Below, piece after piece: positions 49,834 to 58,424 of a stretch of 64,000 bases of DNA. Both the position numbers and the translations under genes were made by a program. Origin of the DNA: Sedimenticola sp. GTDB lineage: Bacteria > Pseudomonadota > Gammaproteobacteria > Chromatiales > Chromatiaceae. Position 1 is the stretch's first letter. The number at the start of each line of letters is the position of its first letter. Where the stretch lies: positions 10,212-74,211 of the forward strand of contig JALWRH010000027.1 of NCBI GenBank assembly GCA_026994195.1. Direction: 5' to 3'. The notes under the pieces are model-generated. The model worked only from the letters and a program-made list of their open reading frames with translations, did no database searches and had not been told where the DNA came from.

Positions 49834-51249
49834 GTGGAAGAAAGAAAAGTCGATGTAGCCATCATCGGGTCCGGCACCGCCGGCCTGAACGCCATGGGAC
49901 GCGTGAAGCGCGCTGAAAAGGATTTCGTGCTCATCAACGGCGGCGAGCCCGGCACCACCTGCGCCCGGGTGGGCTGCATGCCTTCCAAGGCCATTATCCA
50001 GGTGGCGGAGGATTTTCACCGCCGCAGCCTGTTCAAGCGTGAGGGTATCGAAGGCGGCGAACACCTGAAGGTGGATATTCCCGAAGCCCTGGAACACACC
50101 CGGGACCTGCGCGACAACTTCGTGGACCGGGTGCTGTCCAACAGCACGGATCACCTGAGCGAAGAGGTGTTCATCCAGCAGTACGCCCGCTTCATCGAAC
50201 CCGGCGTGGTGGAACTCGAAGACGGCCAGCGTATCCGGGCGGACAAATTCGTGATCGCCACCGGCTCCACCCCCATCGTACCCGATGCCTGGAAAGCTTT
50301 TGGCGACCGTATCGTCACCACGGACGAGTTCTTCGAGCTGGAGGATCTGCCATCTTCCATGGCTGTCATTGGCCTGGGCGTCATTGGCCTGGAACTGGGC
50401 CAGGCCATCGCCCGTATGGGTGTGGAAGTCACCGGCATCGACCTGGCTGAAAATGTTGGCGGCATCACTGACCCGGAAGTGAATAAAGCTGCTGTTGAAG
50501 TCATCAGCAAGGAATTTCCCCTGTGGCTGGGGCACAGCGCTGAGATCAGCGAGGAGCCCGATGGCCGCCTGAGAGTCACTGCCGGCGAAAACAGCGTGGT
50601 GGTGGACAAGGTTTTTGCCAGCCTGGGACGCCGTCCCAACCTGGATCGCCTGGGACTGGAAAACCTGGGCATAGAACTGGATGCGCGGGGCATTCCTGCC
50701 TACAACCCCAACACCATGCAGATCGGCGATCATCCCCTGTTCCTCGCCGGAGACATTAACGCCGACCGCCCCATCCTCCACGAAGCCGGAGACGAGGGCA
50801 AGATTGCCGGCTACAACGCCGCCCACGAGCCCATGCGCGTGTTCAAGCGCAAGACGCCCCTGGCCATCGTGTTCAGTGATCCCAACATCATCAGCGTGGG
50901 CGCCCGCTACGCAGACCTGGAAGCCGACAGCTTCAAGGTCGGTGAGATGAAGATTGCTCCTGTAGGCCGCGCCCTGATCATGGGCAAGAACCGCGGCACC
51001 ATCCGGGTCTATGCCGACAAAGTCAGCGGCAGGCTCCTGGGGGCGGAAATGGTCACCCCCCGGGGAGAACACCTGGCCCATCTTCTTGCCTGGTGCATTC
51101 AAAAGGAGATGCATGTGGGCGAGCTGATTCAGATGCCTTTCTATCACCCGGTCATGGAAGAAGCCCTGCAGGCGGCCCTCACTTCCCTTTATCACCAGGT
51201 GGAAGCGAAGAACCCCGGCCCCATCGCAGAACTTGTCACAATAGATTAA
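49834..51249 (+). CDS. lpdA: Dihydrolipoamide dehydrogenase-like flavoprotein
   Basis: A protein of 471 residues starting at GTG 49834, with GAGGAACA upstream. The FAD site GSGTAG lies at 12-17, and the redox pair C43/C48 in CARVGC is the class I disulfide reductase motif. A second Rossmann site is in IGLGVIGLELG, and the C-terminal interface has YHPVMEE in place of the usual HxHPTxxE. No pyruvate or 2-oxoglutarate dehydrogenase genes are adjacent, so the partner is unknown. It may serve a glycine-cleavage or lipoate-dependent sulfur pathway elsewhere. Confidence 0.85.
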   Translation: MEERKVDVAIIGSGTAGLNAMGRVKRAEKDFVLINGGEPGTTCARVGCMPSKAIIQVAEDFHRRSLFKREGIEGGEHLKVDIPEALEHTRDLRDNFVDRVLSNSTDHLSEEVFIQQYARFIEPGVVELEDGQRIRADKFVIATGSTPIVPDAWKAFGDRIVTTDEFFELEDLPSSMAVIGLGVIGLELGQAIARMGVEVTGIDLAENVGGITDPEVNKAAVEVISKEFPLWLGHSAEISEEPDGRLRVTAGENSVVVDKVFASLGRRPNLDRLGLENLGIELDARGIPAYNPNTMQIGDHPLFLAGDINADRPILHEAGDEGKIAGYNAAHEPMRVFKRKTPLAIVFSDPNIISVGARYADLEADSFKVGEMKIAPVGRALIMGKNRGTIRVYADKVSGRLLGAEMVTPRGEHLAHLLAWCIQKEMHVGELIQMPFYHPVMEEALQAALTSLYHQVEAKNPGPIAELVTID

Positions 51250-51288
51250 TATTAATCAATAAGTTATTGATAAAACAGGAGTTGATAT

Positions 51289-51522
51289 ATGCCATATTTT
51301 GTCTATGAAGTTGTGACGCATCCGGAATCCGGTGCCAAGCTGCTTACCTATCTGGAAACCTACCCCAAGTACCGCGAAGCCAAACTGCGGGTGAAACAGG
51401 AGCGGGATGAGCACCCTGAACGGGATCAGCAGGAGTTCCGTCTGGTTTTCGCCAAAAACCAGGTGGAAGCGGAAAAGCTGTTGAGTATCCCCAGGGACGA
51501 GCGGATCATTGGTGATATCTGA
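51289..51522 (+). CDS. Small conserved protein of unknown function
   Basis: A 77-residue protein with GGAG 7 bases before ATG 51289. It is charged and soluble (YVVTHPESGAKLL-like start, then REAKLRVKQERDEHPERDQ). It follows lpd by 39 bases on the same strand and may share its transcript. No function is known to me. Confidence 0.65.
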   Translation: MPYFVYEVVTHPESGAKLLTYLETYPKYREAKLRVKQERDEHPERDQQEFRLVFAKNQVEAEKLLSIPRDERIIGDI

Positions 51523-51592
51523 GGGAACAGCTGTTCCATGAACCGGCACCGAGCCACTGGTCACACCCCTGACGATGGAAGAACCCCTGTCC

Positions 51593-51658
51593 GTAGATCG
51601 GACTTTGATCCGACATTTCGCATTGTGGCAGCTGAGATCGGGCTGAAGCCCGACTCAC
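51593..51658. repeat. REP-like paired inverted repeat
   Basis: An arm at 51593-51615 (GTAGATCGGACTTTGATCC...) and a reversed arm at 51638-51658 (TCGGGCTGAAGCCCGACTCAC), separated by a spacer containing TTGTGGCAGCT. It has the same layout as the copy at 56208. Confidence 0.75.
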
Positions 51659-51716
51659 AGTCACGGCGCCAATTTGCGTCTTCCCAAATTGCACACTACC
51701 CATAGCTCAGGCATAT

Positions 51717-52901
51717 TCAGACACCTCCCAATGCCAGCAATCCCCCCCATATCACCAGACCTCCAGCGAAAACCCAAAGAATATCGACCTTAAACCAGCG
51801 CACGGCAACGAAAGCCGCCAGCGCCAGCGTCAGGGAAGCCGCACCAACAATGCCGACGCGTCCCAGTTGCACAACAATCATGGCCAACATACCGACGAAT
51901 CCTGCCAACACACCGGACAATGCTCCCCGTACAAACGTCAGGTTTTGAATTCGTCCATACACTTCAGTAAAAACCAAAGTCATCACAAAAGAAGGCGCAA
52001 AGATGGCAAAGGTTGCCAACAACGCAGCCCCTACCCCGCCCAACTTGTAACCAATAAAGGTGGCAATCACCAGAAACGGGCCAGGTGTAATCTGGCTGAT
52101 GGCAATACCGTCGACGAACTGATGCGGGGACAACCAGTGAAAGGTATCCACGGCATCCGCCTGAACAAGGGGCAGGATGGTCATGCCATTGCCAAAAGCC
52201 ACGCTGCCAATCTTGAAAAAGGAAAGGGCCATGCGGCCGATATCGCTGGAGAGCACAGCGCATCCTCCTGCAACCATCAGGGTGATGAATGTCGCCAGCA
52301 GGATGCCCGGCCACCCGCCGCGGGCTTCTGATCCTGCTGATGGCGTTTTCCCTGGTACCTGCTCGGGGCGCGGACGAATGAAAACCGCTCCCACCATCAA
52401 TGCGAGCATGACAACCCAGACGGCGTTGATCCTTGACGCCAGGCCTGCAAAAGCGGCCAACATGATGAGCGCTTCAAGGGGACCTTTGATAGCGCGTTTC
52501 CCAAGATCGAGGGTGACATGGAGCACGATGCCCACAACAAGGGCTTCCAGCCCCACGATAAACGACTGTACCCAGGGCAGGCTGCCGTATCGAAAATAAG
52601 CCGCCGAGAGTACCAGCACCAGAATGGTGGTAGGGATGACGAAACCCAGTATGGCCATGAATGCACCGGCAACACCGCGCAATTTGTAACCCGTATAGGC
52701 GGTAAAATCCACCATGATGGGGCCGGGATACAATTGCACCATCGCCAACCCGTCATTCATTTCTTCTTCTGTCAGCCAGCCATCCTGGCGTACCAATTCT
52801 TTGAGTTTTTGCAGAATCGCCATGCCAAAAGCGGTCAACCCGAGCAGAAAAAAGGCCCGGAAAATGCTTGGCAGAGAAACTCTGTTCTGCGCTGGAGACA
52901 T
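51717..52901 (-). CDS. chrA: Chromate transporter (two-domain ChrA type)
   Basis: A protein of 394 residues from ATG 52901 (AGGA 6 bases upstream); ATG 52979 would add 26 polar residues. It has two homologous CHR halves with about ten to twelve membrane helices. Each half carries a PGP motif: QLYPGPIMVDFTAYTGYKLRG in the first and SQITPGPFLVIATFIGYKLGG in the second. By family it exports chromate in exchange for protons. No chrB regulator is adjacent. Confidence 0.87.
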   Translation of the reverse strand: MSPAQNRVSLPSIFRAFFLLGLTAFGMAILQKLKELVRQDGWLTEEEMNDGLAMVQLYPGPIMVDFTAYTGYKLRGVAGAFMAILGFVIPTTILVLVLSAAYFRYGSLPWVQSFIVGLEALVVGIVLHVTLDLGKRAIKGPLEALIMLAAFAGLASRINAVWVVMLALMVGAVFIRPRPEQVPGKTPSAGSEARGGWPGILLATFITLMVAGGCAVLSSDIGRMALSFFKIGSVAFGNGMTILPLVQADAVDTFHWLSPHQFVDGIAISQITPGPFLVIATFIGYKLGGVGAALLATFAIFAPSFVMTLVFTEVYGRIQNLTFVRGALSGVLAGFVGMLAMIVVQLGRVGIVGAASLTLALAAFVAVRWFKVDILWVFAGGLVIWGGLLALGGV

Positions 52902-53032
52902 GTCTGATCCTGGCAGGTGCAGCGTCCTTTCCCCGTCGCCTGCCCGCTTGACATCAATCACCGGCATTGTCTTGGGCATGACCTACAATGCTGCGGGCCA
53001 TCTCTGCCAGCGAGTCTGAATCCGATACCGCC

Positions 53033-53512
53033 TCATTGCCGGAAAGTGGCATGACATTGTACGCAATACCCCATGGTGTCTCGTAGTGCATGCAGTGACT
53101 TGCTCATGTCTTTGGTCTTCAGTGTTTCACTTAGAACATCTGCGCTCTTGTGAAACTGAAACCCAAGATTCCTGAAGTCGTCATTGTTAAACATGCTACA
53201 CATCTTCTTCATGTCTTCTGTCAGGCCAAGTTTTTCATGAGCCACTTCAGAAGCCTTGTCGAAATCCCCTGTTTCCATCAAGGCGATGATGGTTTGTATC
53301 GCTTCCAGGTGTGATCTCATGTTCATGAGCTGATGGGTTTTCATTTTTGGCGGAAGACCGAGGGATATTCTCCCATCATTGGCATGACTCATCATCCCGT
53401 GCTGTTGCATCGAATTCATCTGTGGCTTTGCGCCTTCGGCAAATGATGTGGAGCCCATCCCCGCAGAAAGCAGAATGGTCAAGAAAAACAAAGTTCGTTT
53501 GAATGTGGTCAT
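53033..53512 (-). CDS. Exported cytochrome c'-like heme protein
   Basis: A protein of 159 residues from ATG 53512 (GGAGA 8 bases upstream). The signal peptide (TLFFLTILLSAGMGSTSFA) takes it to the periplasm. Four-helix character and a single heme site CVQCH close to the C-terminus (C150, C153, H154) match class II cytochromes c'. Members bind NO or act in electron transfer. A Crp/Fnr regulator is divergent, and an FNR-like box lies between them, so control by oxygen or NO is inferred. Confidence 0.75.
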   Translation of the reverse strand: MTTFKRTLFFLTILLSAGMGSTSFAEGAKPQMNSMQQHGMMSHANDGRISLGLPPKMKTHQLMNMRSHLEAIQTIIALMETGDFDKASEVAHEKLGLTEDMKKMCSMFNNDDFRNLGFQFHKSADVLSETLKTKDMSKSLHALRDTMGYCVQCHATFRQ

Positions 53513-53676
53513 ATTCGGTATCTCCAAACAATCATTTATGGGATTTGCTCGCGTCTCCTGTTCTATGCATCTGGCCAAAAAGCCAGAAGTCCCCCTTGGG
53601 AGGACGTTGTAAAAGCACTTCACTGGGCGTTCACGACTCTGAAATGGCATAGTAGACTCATACCTTATGAATTCCC

Positions 53677-53692
53677 TATGATTTGAATCATA
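53677..53692. promoter_or_regulatory. Crp/Fnr-type binding box
   Basis: TATGAT-TTGA-ATCATA is a perfect 6-base inverted repeat with the TGAT-N4-ATCA core of FNR/DNR-type sites. It lies in the 233-base gap between the divergent cytochrome c' and Crp/Fnr genes, 165 bases before one start and 54 before the other. Confidence 0.6.
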
Positions 53693-53745
53693 CATATCAT
53701 CTATAAAGAAAAGGCTCATGCCAGAGTGGCTGCAGAATCAGTGTT

Positions 53746-54423
53746 ATGTCGATTGAGTGGACAGAAATAGCCAAGGAACACACCATACTGGGGGAAATGC
53801 CAGGAATACTGCGCGATGCTGCACATCAACGGTCGTTCGACAAAGGGCGGCTGTTGTATCAACGGGGGCAATCCCCCGAAGCCATGCTGTTCGTCCTGAG
53901 AGGCGAGGTCTGTCTGGTGCGACATGCACAAAACGGCGCAGAGTGTATCCTGCAGCGGGTTAAAACCGGGTTTGTTGCCGAAGCAAGCCTGGACGCGCAT
54001 AGCTACCACTGCGATGTGGTTGGCACCCACGATGGCTCCTTGCTGGCATTTCCCCGCGTACTGTTTCAAACCGCACTGGATGATGAGCCTGCCTTTTACC
54101 ATGCCTGGTCCCGCCTGCTGGCACAGGAAATCCGACGGCTACGCGCCCAGAATGAACGCCTCAGTCTGAACAGCGCCGCTGCACGAATCCTGCACTACAT
54201 CGAAAGCGAAGGTGAGAATGGAAGGATCGTGCTGAATCAGACACGCAAGGCCTGGGCTGCGGAACTTGGCTTGAGCCATGAGGTCTTGTATCGCACACTG
54301 CGACGACTGCGCGAGAAAGGGGAGATCCTGATCAACGAGAGGCAGATTGCGCTGGCCACACAGGATACGGTAAAAAAAACCGGCATCAGAGGAAGTTGCA
54401 CCAGGGCAGACGTAAAGCCCTAA
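53746..54423 (+). CDS. Crp/Fnr-family transcriptional regulator
   Basis: A protein of 225 residues. A cyclic-nucleotide-binding-like barrel (residues 20-120) is followed by a dimer helix (LLAQEIRRLRAQNERLSL) and a C-terminal winged HTH (WAAELGLSHEVLYRTLRRLREKG). The recognition helix keeps the E and R of FNR (E-x-x-x-R). There is no N-terminal cysteine cluster, so it is not an Fe-S FNR; DNR/NnrR-type heme or NO sensing is possible. It is divergent from the cytochrome c' gene, with a matching box between. Confidence 0.83.
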   Translation: MSIEWTEIAKEHTILGEMPGILRDAAHQRSFDKGRLLYQRGQSPEAMLFVLRGEVCLVRHAQNGAECILQRVKTGFVAEASLDAHSYHCDVVGTHDGSLLAFPRVLFQTALDDEPAFYHAWSRLLAQEIRRLRAQNERLSLNSAAARILHYIESEGENGRIVLNQTRKAWAAELGLSHEVLYRTLRRLREKGEILINERQIALATQDTVKKTGIRGSCTRADVKP

Positions 54424-54490
54424 CGGATTGATATCAAAGGCTGGCCGTGATGGATTGCCGAGCAGGATCTGCACTAAGATTGCTTGATCT

Positions 54491-55012
54491 TCAGAATTTG
54501 GCGAGCCACAGCCGCAAGCGCAACCCCAGTTCCGTAGTGTAGCCCACTGCCGCATGGCGGATCTGGCCATGGGCATCGATGATGAAACTGCTGGGAACCC
54601 CGCGTATTCCCCAGGCCACCCCGAGCATTCCTGCTTCGTCCAGTATCACGGGGAAATCCAGGTGATTTTCCCTGATATAGCGGGAAACTTCCTGGGCCTC
54701 CCCCGAGGTGGTCGCCACACTCAACACCTGATGATCCTTTGAGATAGCCTCGATGCTGCCCTGTTCTGCGCGGCATACAGGACACCAGGTCGCCCAGAAA
54801 TGCACCAGCACAGGCTGGCCGCGATAGTCTTTGAGAGAGGCCGTTGCGCCACTTGGCAAAACGCCCTCAAGAGCAGGCGCAGGGCCGCTGGGCAGGTTGC
54901 GCGTCTGCCACAATTGCACCCCGACGATCACCACAAGAATCAGCAAACCATCCCATAACCAGCGTCGCCAGCGGGGGCGGGTTGTTTTATCCTTGTCAGC
55001 CGTGTTGCTCAT
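54491..55012 (-). CDS. Membrane-anchored thiol-disulfide oxidoreductase (TlpA-like)
   Basis: A protein of 173 residues with an N-terminal membrane helix (LLILVVIVGVQLW) and a periplasmic thioredoxin fold. Active site C77-P-V-C80 in ATWCPVC, cis-Pro in GVPSSF. TlpA/ScsD-type proteins reduce or protect periplasmic thiols. It is convergent with the Crp/Fnr gene and divergent from the glycosyltransferase. Confidence 0.85.
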   Translation of the reverse strand: MSNTADKDKTTRPRWRRWLWDGLLILVVIVGVQLWQTRNLPSGPAPALEGVLPSGATASLKDYRGQPVLVHFWATWCPVCRAEQGSIEAISKDHQVLSVATTSGEAQEVSRYIRENHLDFPVILDEAGMLGVAWGIRGVPSSFIIDAHGQIRHAAVGYTTELGLRLRLWLAKF

Positions 55013-55023
55013 ACCAAAATCCC

Positions 55024-56037
55024 ATGTCGTTATTCGTCAGTATTCTGCTGCCCTTCCACAATGCTCTGGATACCCTGCCGGCCTGCCTGCGCAGCATTCA
55101 GGCTCAGGAACACCCTCACTGGGAACTGATCGCTGTAAACGACCAGAGCACGGACGGCTCCCGTCCCTGGTTCCGGCAGCAGGCCCTCCGGGACAAGCGC
55201 ATACGCATCATCGACAACCCGGAGAAAGGCCTGGTCAATGCCCTCAACCTTGGACTGGCGGCCTGTAGCCACCCTCTGGTGGCCCGCATGGATGCCGATG
55301 ATGTCATGTCGCCCCAGCGCCTCTTGCAACAGATCTCCCATTTCCGGCGATGTCCTGATCTGGCCCTGTCAGCAACGCAGGTCCGTCTTTTTCCGAAAGA
55401 GCAGATCCAGAACGGTTTTCTGGAATACATACGCTGGCAGAACCTGTGTTGCAGCCGGGACGACATTGCCCGCCAGATCTATATCGAATCCCCCTTCGCT
55501 CACCCCAGCGTCATGTTCAGGAAAAGCTGCGTTCAACAACTTGGCGGTTACCGCTCAGGTCCCTTCCCTGAAGACTATGACCTGTGGTTGCGCCTGTTTC
55601 ATTCAGGCCTGCCCATGGAAAAGCTGCCCCAGGTGCTGCTGGACTGGCGGGAAAGCCCGGATCGCGTGTCCCGCACCGACCCCCGCTGCTCCCGGGAAGC
55701 CTTTGATCGCCTGCGGGCCAGCTACCTCGCCCGGGATCCCCGGTTTCTGGCCCGGGCAGATGATTTCGTGATCTGGGGGGCTGGACGCAAGACCCGCAAG
55801 CGTTGCCATCACCTGTTGAAACAGGGCTTGCAGCCCCGGGCCTGGGTGGATATCGATCCGAAGAAGATCGGCAACGAGATTCGCGGCATCCCGGTGGTGG
55901 ACAGCGCCTGGCTGGAGGCCCATGGACATCCTTTCGTGCTCATCTATGTGGCCAACCACGGCGCCCGGGGTGACATTGCCCGGGAGCTCGATTCCCAGGG
56001 CTATGTCCTGGGGCAGGACTACCTGGCCGTAGGTTAA
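55024..56037 (+). CDS. Family 2 glycosyltransferase with C-terminal Rossmann-like domain
   Basis: A protein of 337 residues from ATG 55024. The GT-A part has SILLPFHNALDTLPACL, VNDQSTDG and RMDADDVM (the DxD motif). The last 95 residues (from about 245) form a separate domain, VIWGAGRKTRKRCHHLL and WVDIDPKKIGNEIRGIPVV, with a GAGxxxR turn that suggests nucleotide binding. Such fusions may epimerise or otherwise process the sugar. The gene stands alone. Confidence 0.78.
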   Translation: MSLFVSILLPFHNALDTLPACLRSIQAQEHPHWELIAVNDQSTDGSRPWFRQQALRDKRIRIIDNPEKGLVNALNLGLAACSHPLVARMDADDVMSPQRLLQQISHFRRCPDLALSATQVRLFPKEQIQNGFLEYIRWQNLCCSRDDIARQIYIESPFAHPSVMFRKSCVQQLGGYRSGPFPEDYDLWLRLFHSGLPMEKLPQVLLDWRESPDRVSRTDPRCSREAFDRLRASYLARDPRFLARADDFVIWGAGRKTRKRCHHLLKQGLQPRAWVDIDPKKIGNEIRGIPVVDSAWLEAHGHPFVLIYVANHGARGDIARELDSQGYVLGQDYLAVG

Positions 56038-56059
56038 TGAGGAAATACATCCAGTAACT

Positions 56060-56149
56060 CCCTCCCCCGCGTGCGGGGGAGGGTTGGAGAGAGGGCGCGG
56101 AACTTCTGCCCCCCCTCTCCCTAACCCTCTCCCCCAAGGGGGGAGAGGG
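56060..56149. repeat. GC-rich double hairpin
   Basis: Two strong palindromes, CCCTCCCCCGC/GCGGGGGAGGG (56060-56083) and CCCTCTCCCCC/GGGGGAGAGGG (56125-56149), follow the glycosyltransferase stop in a 255-base gap. It resembles intergenic GGGGGAGGG-type elements of gammaproteobacteria. Only one copy is in the window. Confidence 0.65.
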
Positions 56150-56207
56150 ACTTTTCCATGATCTTGGGTGTGGCACTGCTCCTTCATGAAAGTTAGTGCA
56201 GTTTTCC

Positions 56208-56274
56208 GTAGGTCAGGCTTCAGTCCGACATTGCCCCTTTGTGGCAGCTTTTGTCGGGCTGAAGCCCGACCTAC
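56208..56274. repeat. REP-like paired inverted repeat
   Basis: GTAGGTCAGGCTTCAGTCC at the left arm and TCGGGCTGAAGCCCGACC at the right, mirror-oriented, around a spacer containing TTTGTGGCAGCTTTT. It ends 18 bases before the lytic transglycosylase stop codon, on its downstream side. Confidence 0.8.
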
Positions 56275-56292
56275 AGACAGGTTTTTTATGGC

Positions 56293-57039
56293 TCAGTTGA
56301 ATGCCAGCATTCCTTGGGCCATGTACCCTTTGACCTTCTCCACGTAGTTCTGGGTTTCCTTGAAAGGCGGAACACTGCGATTGTATTTTTCCACCGCGCC
56401 TTCCCCGGCATTGTAAGCCGCCACGGCAAGCTCGATATCGTTGCCAAAGCGTTTCATCAGGTAGCTCAAGTAGCGGGTACCGCCCCGGATATTCTGGGCT
56501 GCATCATAGGGATTGCCGACCCCATAGCGTTTTGCCGTGGCTGGCATGAGCTGCATCAGCCCCATGGCGCCCTTGGGAGAACGCGCCTGGGGATCATAGG
56601 CGGATTCGGCCAGGATCACTGCATGAATCAGGTTGGCATCCAGGCCTGTATCCCGGGCGGCCTGCAAAATGAGTGGCTTGTACATCTTCACTCTTTCGCG
56701 CAGCACCTTGAGCACCGGCGCCGGACCACCACTGCGGGGTTTGCCGTAGTAATAGATGGGGCGCCGGGAAACCATTTTCATGCCCTTGCCCGCCTTGCGC
56801 CGGTTGGTGAACAGGGTTCGGCCCTCGCGGTCCTCGAACCGGTAGCTGTAGCCGATGATCTTGCGGCTGTTCTGGGGATGGGTCTTGCCGCTGCGGTTGT
56901 GTTTCTGCGTGATAGATCCCCGGCTGCAGGGGATATTGGTCAGGGTGGTGTCCCCTTCCTCGTCAGTGCAGACATAGGTGTCGGCTGCGGCCTGTGCCCC
57001 AACCAGAATCACCACTAAAGCAAGCAATGATCTGATCAC
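56293..57039 (-). CDS. Lytic transglycosylase (SLT family) with DUF4124-like N-terminus
   Basis: A protein of 248 residues with a signal peptide (SLLALVVILVGAQAAA). A DUF4124-like segment with two cysteines follows. The SLT lysozyme-like domain starts near residue 120, with catalytic E145 (AVILAESAYDPQA) and KGAMGLMQLMPATA and AVAAYNAGEGAV. It cleaves peptidoglycan to 1,6-anhydro products. It abuts the ychJ stop at 57040. Confidence 0.9.
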   Translation of the reverse strand: MIRSLLALVVILVGAQAAADTYVCTDEEGDTTLTNIPCSRGSITQKHNRSGKTHPQNSRKIIGYSYRFEDREGRTLFTNRRKAGKGMKMVSRRPIYYYGKPRSGGPAPVLKVLRERVKMYKPLILQAARDTGLDANLIHAVILAESAYDPQARSPKGAMGLMQLMPATAKRYGVGNPYDAAQNIRGGTRYLSYLMKRFGNDIELAVAAYNAGEGAVEKYNRSVPPFKETQNYVEKVKGYMAQGMLAFN

Positions 57040-57528
57040 TCAACCCCCACAGCACTTCTTGTATTTCTTGCCACTGCCACAAGGACAAGGATCGTTGCGC
57101 CCGACCTTGGCCGAATCGCGCTTGACCGTCTCCGGCGCGGGCATTTTGCCATCGGCATAGTACCAGCGGCCATTTTCCTTCTTGAACAGGCTGATTTCAT
57201 GATGCTCATGCCGCACCCCGTCTTCTTTGTAGGTGGCAATGAATTCCACTGTGCCTACATCATCCTCTTCGGCGCCGCGCTCCGTGGCACGCACTTCCAG
57301 ACCCAACCATTCGGATTGCTCCGCCCATTTGCGCGTGGCGGCTTCATCCCAGTCATGGCGGCTGTCGGGATGCAGGCTGTCACCCAGAAACCCAATGGCA
57401 TCTTTCTGATAGGCCGTGTACCGGGCGCGCATCAGGGCTTCGGCGGTACCGGCTTTTGCCGCTCCCGTGAGAACAGGCTCGCAGCATTCTGCATAATCAC
57501 GACCGGAACCGCAGGGACAACTGGACAT
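57040..57528 (-). CDS. YchJ-family SEC-C motif protein
   Basis: A protein of 162 residues with a zinc-binding SEC-C motif at both ends: [13 protein letters not shown] (4-16) and [13 protein letters not shown] at the C-terminus. The central NTF2-like YchJ domain has [14 protein letters not shown]. Function unknown. It ends one base before the lytic transglycosylase start. Confidence 0.85.
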   Translation of the reverse strand: MSSCPCGSGRDYAECCEPVLTGAAKAGTAEALMRARYTAYQKDAIGFLGDSLHPDSRHDWDEAATRKWAEQSEWLGLEVRATERGAEEDDVGTVEFIATYKEDGVRHEHHEISLFKKENGRWYYADGKMPAPETVKRDSAKVGRNDPCPCGSGKKYKKCCGG

Positions 57529-57584
57529 AGGGCATTTTCCTTCGATGTTGGCGAAAGGAAGGAATTATAAAGCTTGCGGGGCGT

Positions 57585-58283
57585 TCAGGACAGTGCGCCA
57601 TCCCCCGGTTCAGGCAGCATATCGTCTTTTTCCGGATCAGCATCGATATAGCAGCCCGGAGCATGAGTGGCGGCAGGTTCCACCGGCCAGCCTTTCAGTT
57701 CGGCATCCAGGGCATTACGCAGATAGTTGTGAGTGGGCGCTTCCTGGGTATAGCCAAAACCATACTGGTCATCAATAGCACCGCGATAGATCAGACGATG
57801 TTCGTCGTCCAGCACAAACACATCCCCAGTGCTTTTTACGCCCAGGGCATGGGCGATGAAGAAACTGCCCTTGCCCACCATGACGCCATTGGGCAGATTC
57901 AGCCTGGCCGCATCCTGAAGCAGTGCTTCCTGATCCAGGCTTTCATTCAGGTAAATGAATACGAAGGAAAAACCCTTCCGGGAAAACTCCCGGCCCATGC
58001 TGGCGATGCGGGGACCATAGCGGCGGGAAACCGGGCACTGGGGATCACGAACCACGACCACGGTCCCTTTCTTTCCCGCCACCTTGTGCAGAGAAAAGGG
58101 TCTTCCCTGCAGATCATGAAACGGCATGTCACCGAGTTGCTTGCCAATAAGGCCATCCTCAGGTTTGACTACTTCTACGCCCAGCCAGCGGGTGGCCTCT
58201 TTGTCTTTCAGGGGTTCCAGAGCCTGCGCATTCCAGCCCGCAGCCAAAAGAACTGCGAATATGAGTATTCGAGACGTGTTCAT
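57585..58283 (-). CDS. Exported redoxin-family protein with CxxS active site
   Basis: A protein of 232 residues. The signal peptide is SRILIFAVLLAAGWNAQA. The thioredoxin fold has active-site C83 but S86 (CPVS), so only one catalytic cysteine. Later blocks GDVFVLDDEHRLIYRGAIDD match redoxins found beside copper or c-type proteins. A CxxS site suggests a sensor, isomerase or thiol-binding role rather than disulfide reduction. No obvious partner is adjacent. Confidence 0.75.
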   Translation of the reverse strand: MNTSRILIFAVLLAAGWNAQALEPLKDKEATRWLGVEVVKPEDGLIGKQLGDMPFHDLQGRPFSLHKVAGKKGTVVVVRDPQCPVSRRYGPRIASMGREFSRKGFSFVFIYLNESLDQEALLQDAARLNLPNGVMVGKGSFFIAHALGVKSTGDVFVLDDEHRLIYRGAIDDQYGFGYTQEAPTHNYLRNALDAELKGWPVEPAATHAPGCYIDADPEKDDMLPEPGDGALS

Positions 58284-58401
58284 TGCCCATTCCTTCCGTA
58301 TTGCCGTTATATACAGCCAGACCGGTTATGGGCGTGATTCCTTGCAACAGAATGTGATCGTTGCAATATACAAAGGCCGGCTTTTCCGATGTGAGTTGCG
58401 T

Positions 58402-58424
58402 TGTCGGGCTGAAGCCCGACCTAC
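58402..58424. repeat. REP-like hairpin that contains the hrpA stop codon
   Basis: TGTCGGGCTGAAGCCCGACC plus TAC is one arm of the dispersed family. Its outer TAG, read on the minus strand at 58423-58421, is the stop codon of hrpA. Confidence 0.75.

Noticed and set aside
49816-51195. 459-codon open frame antisense to lpd
   Set aside because: It mirrors the lpd coding sequence; lpd has full FAD and redox motifs and a ribosome-binding site, so this frame is a shadow caused by GC-rich codons.
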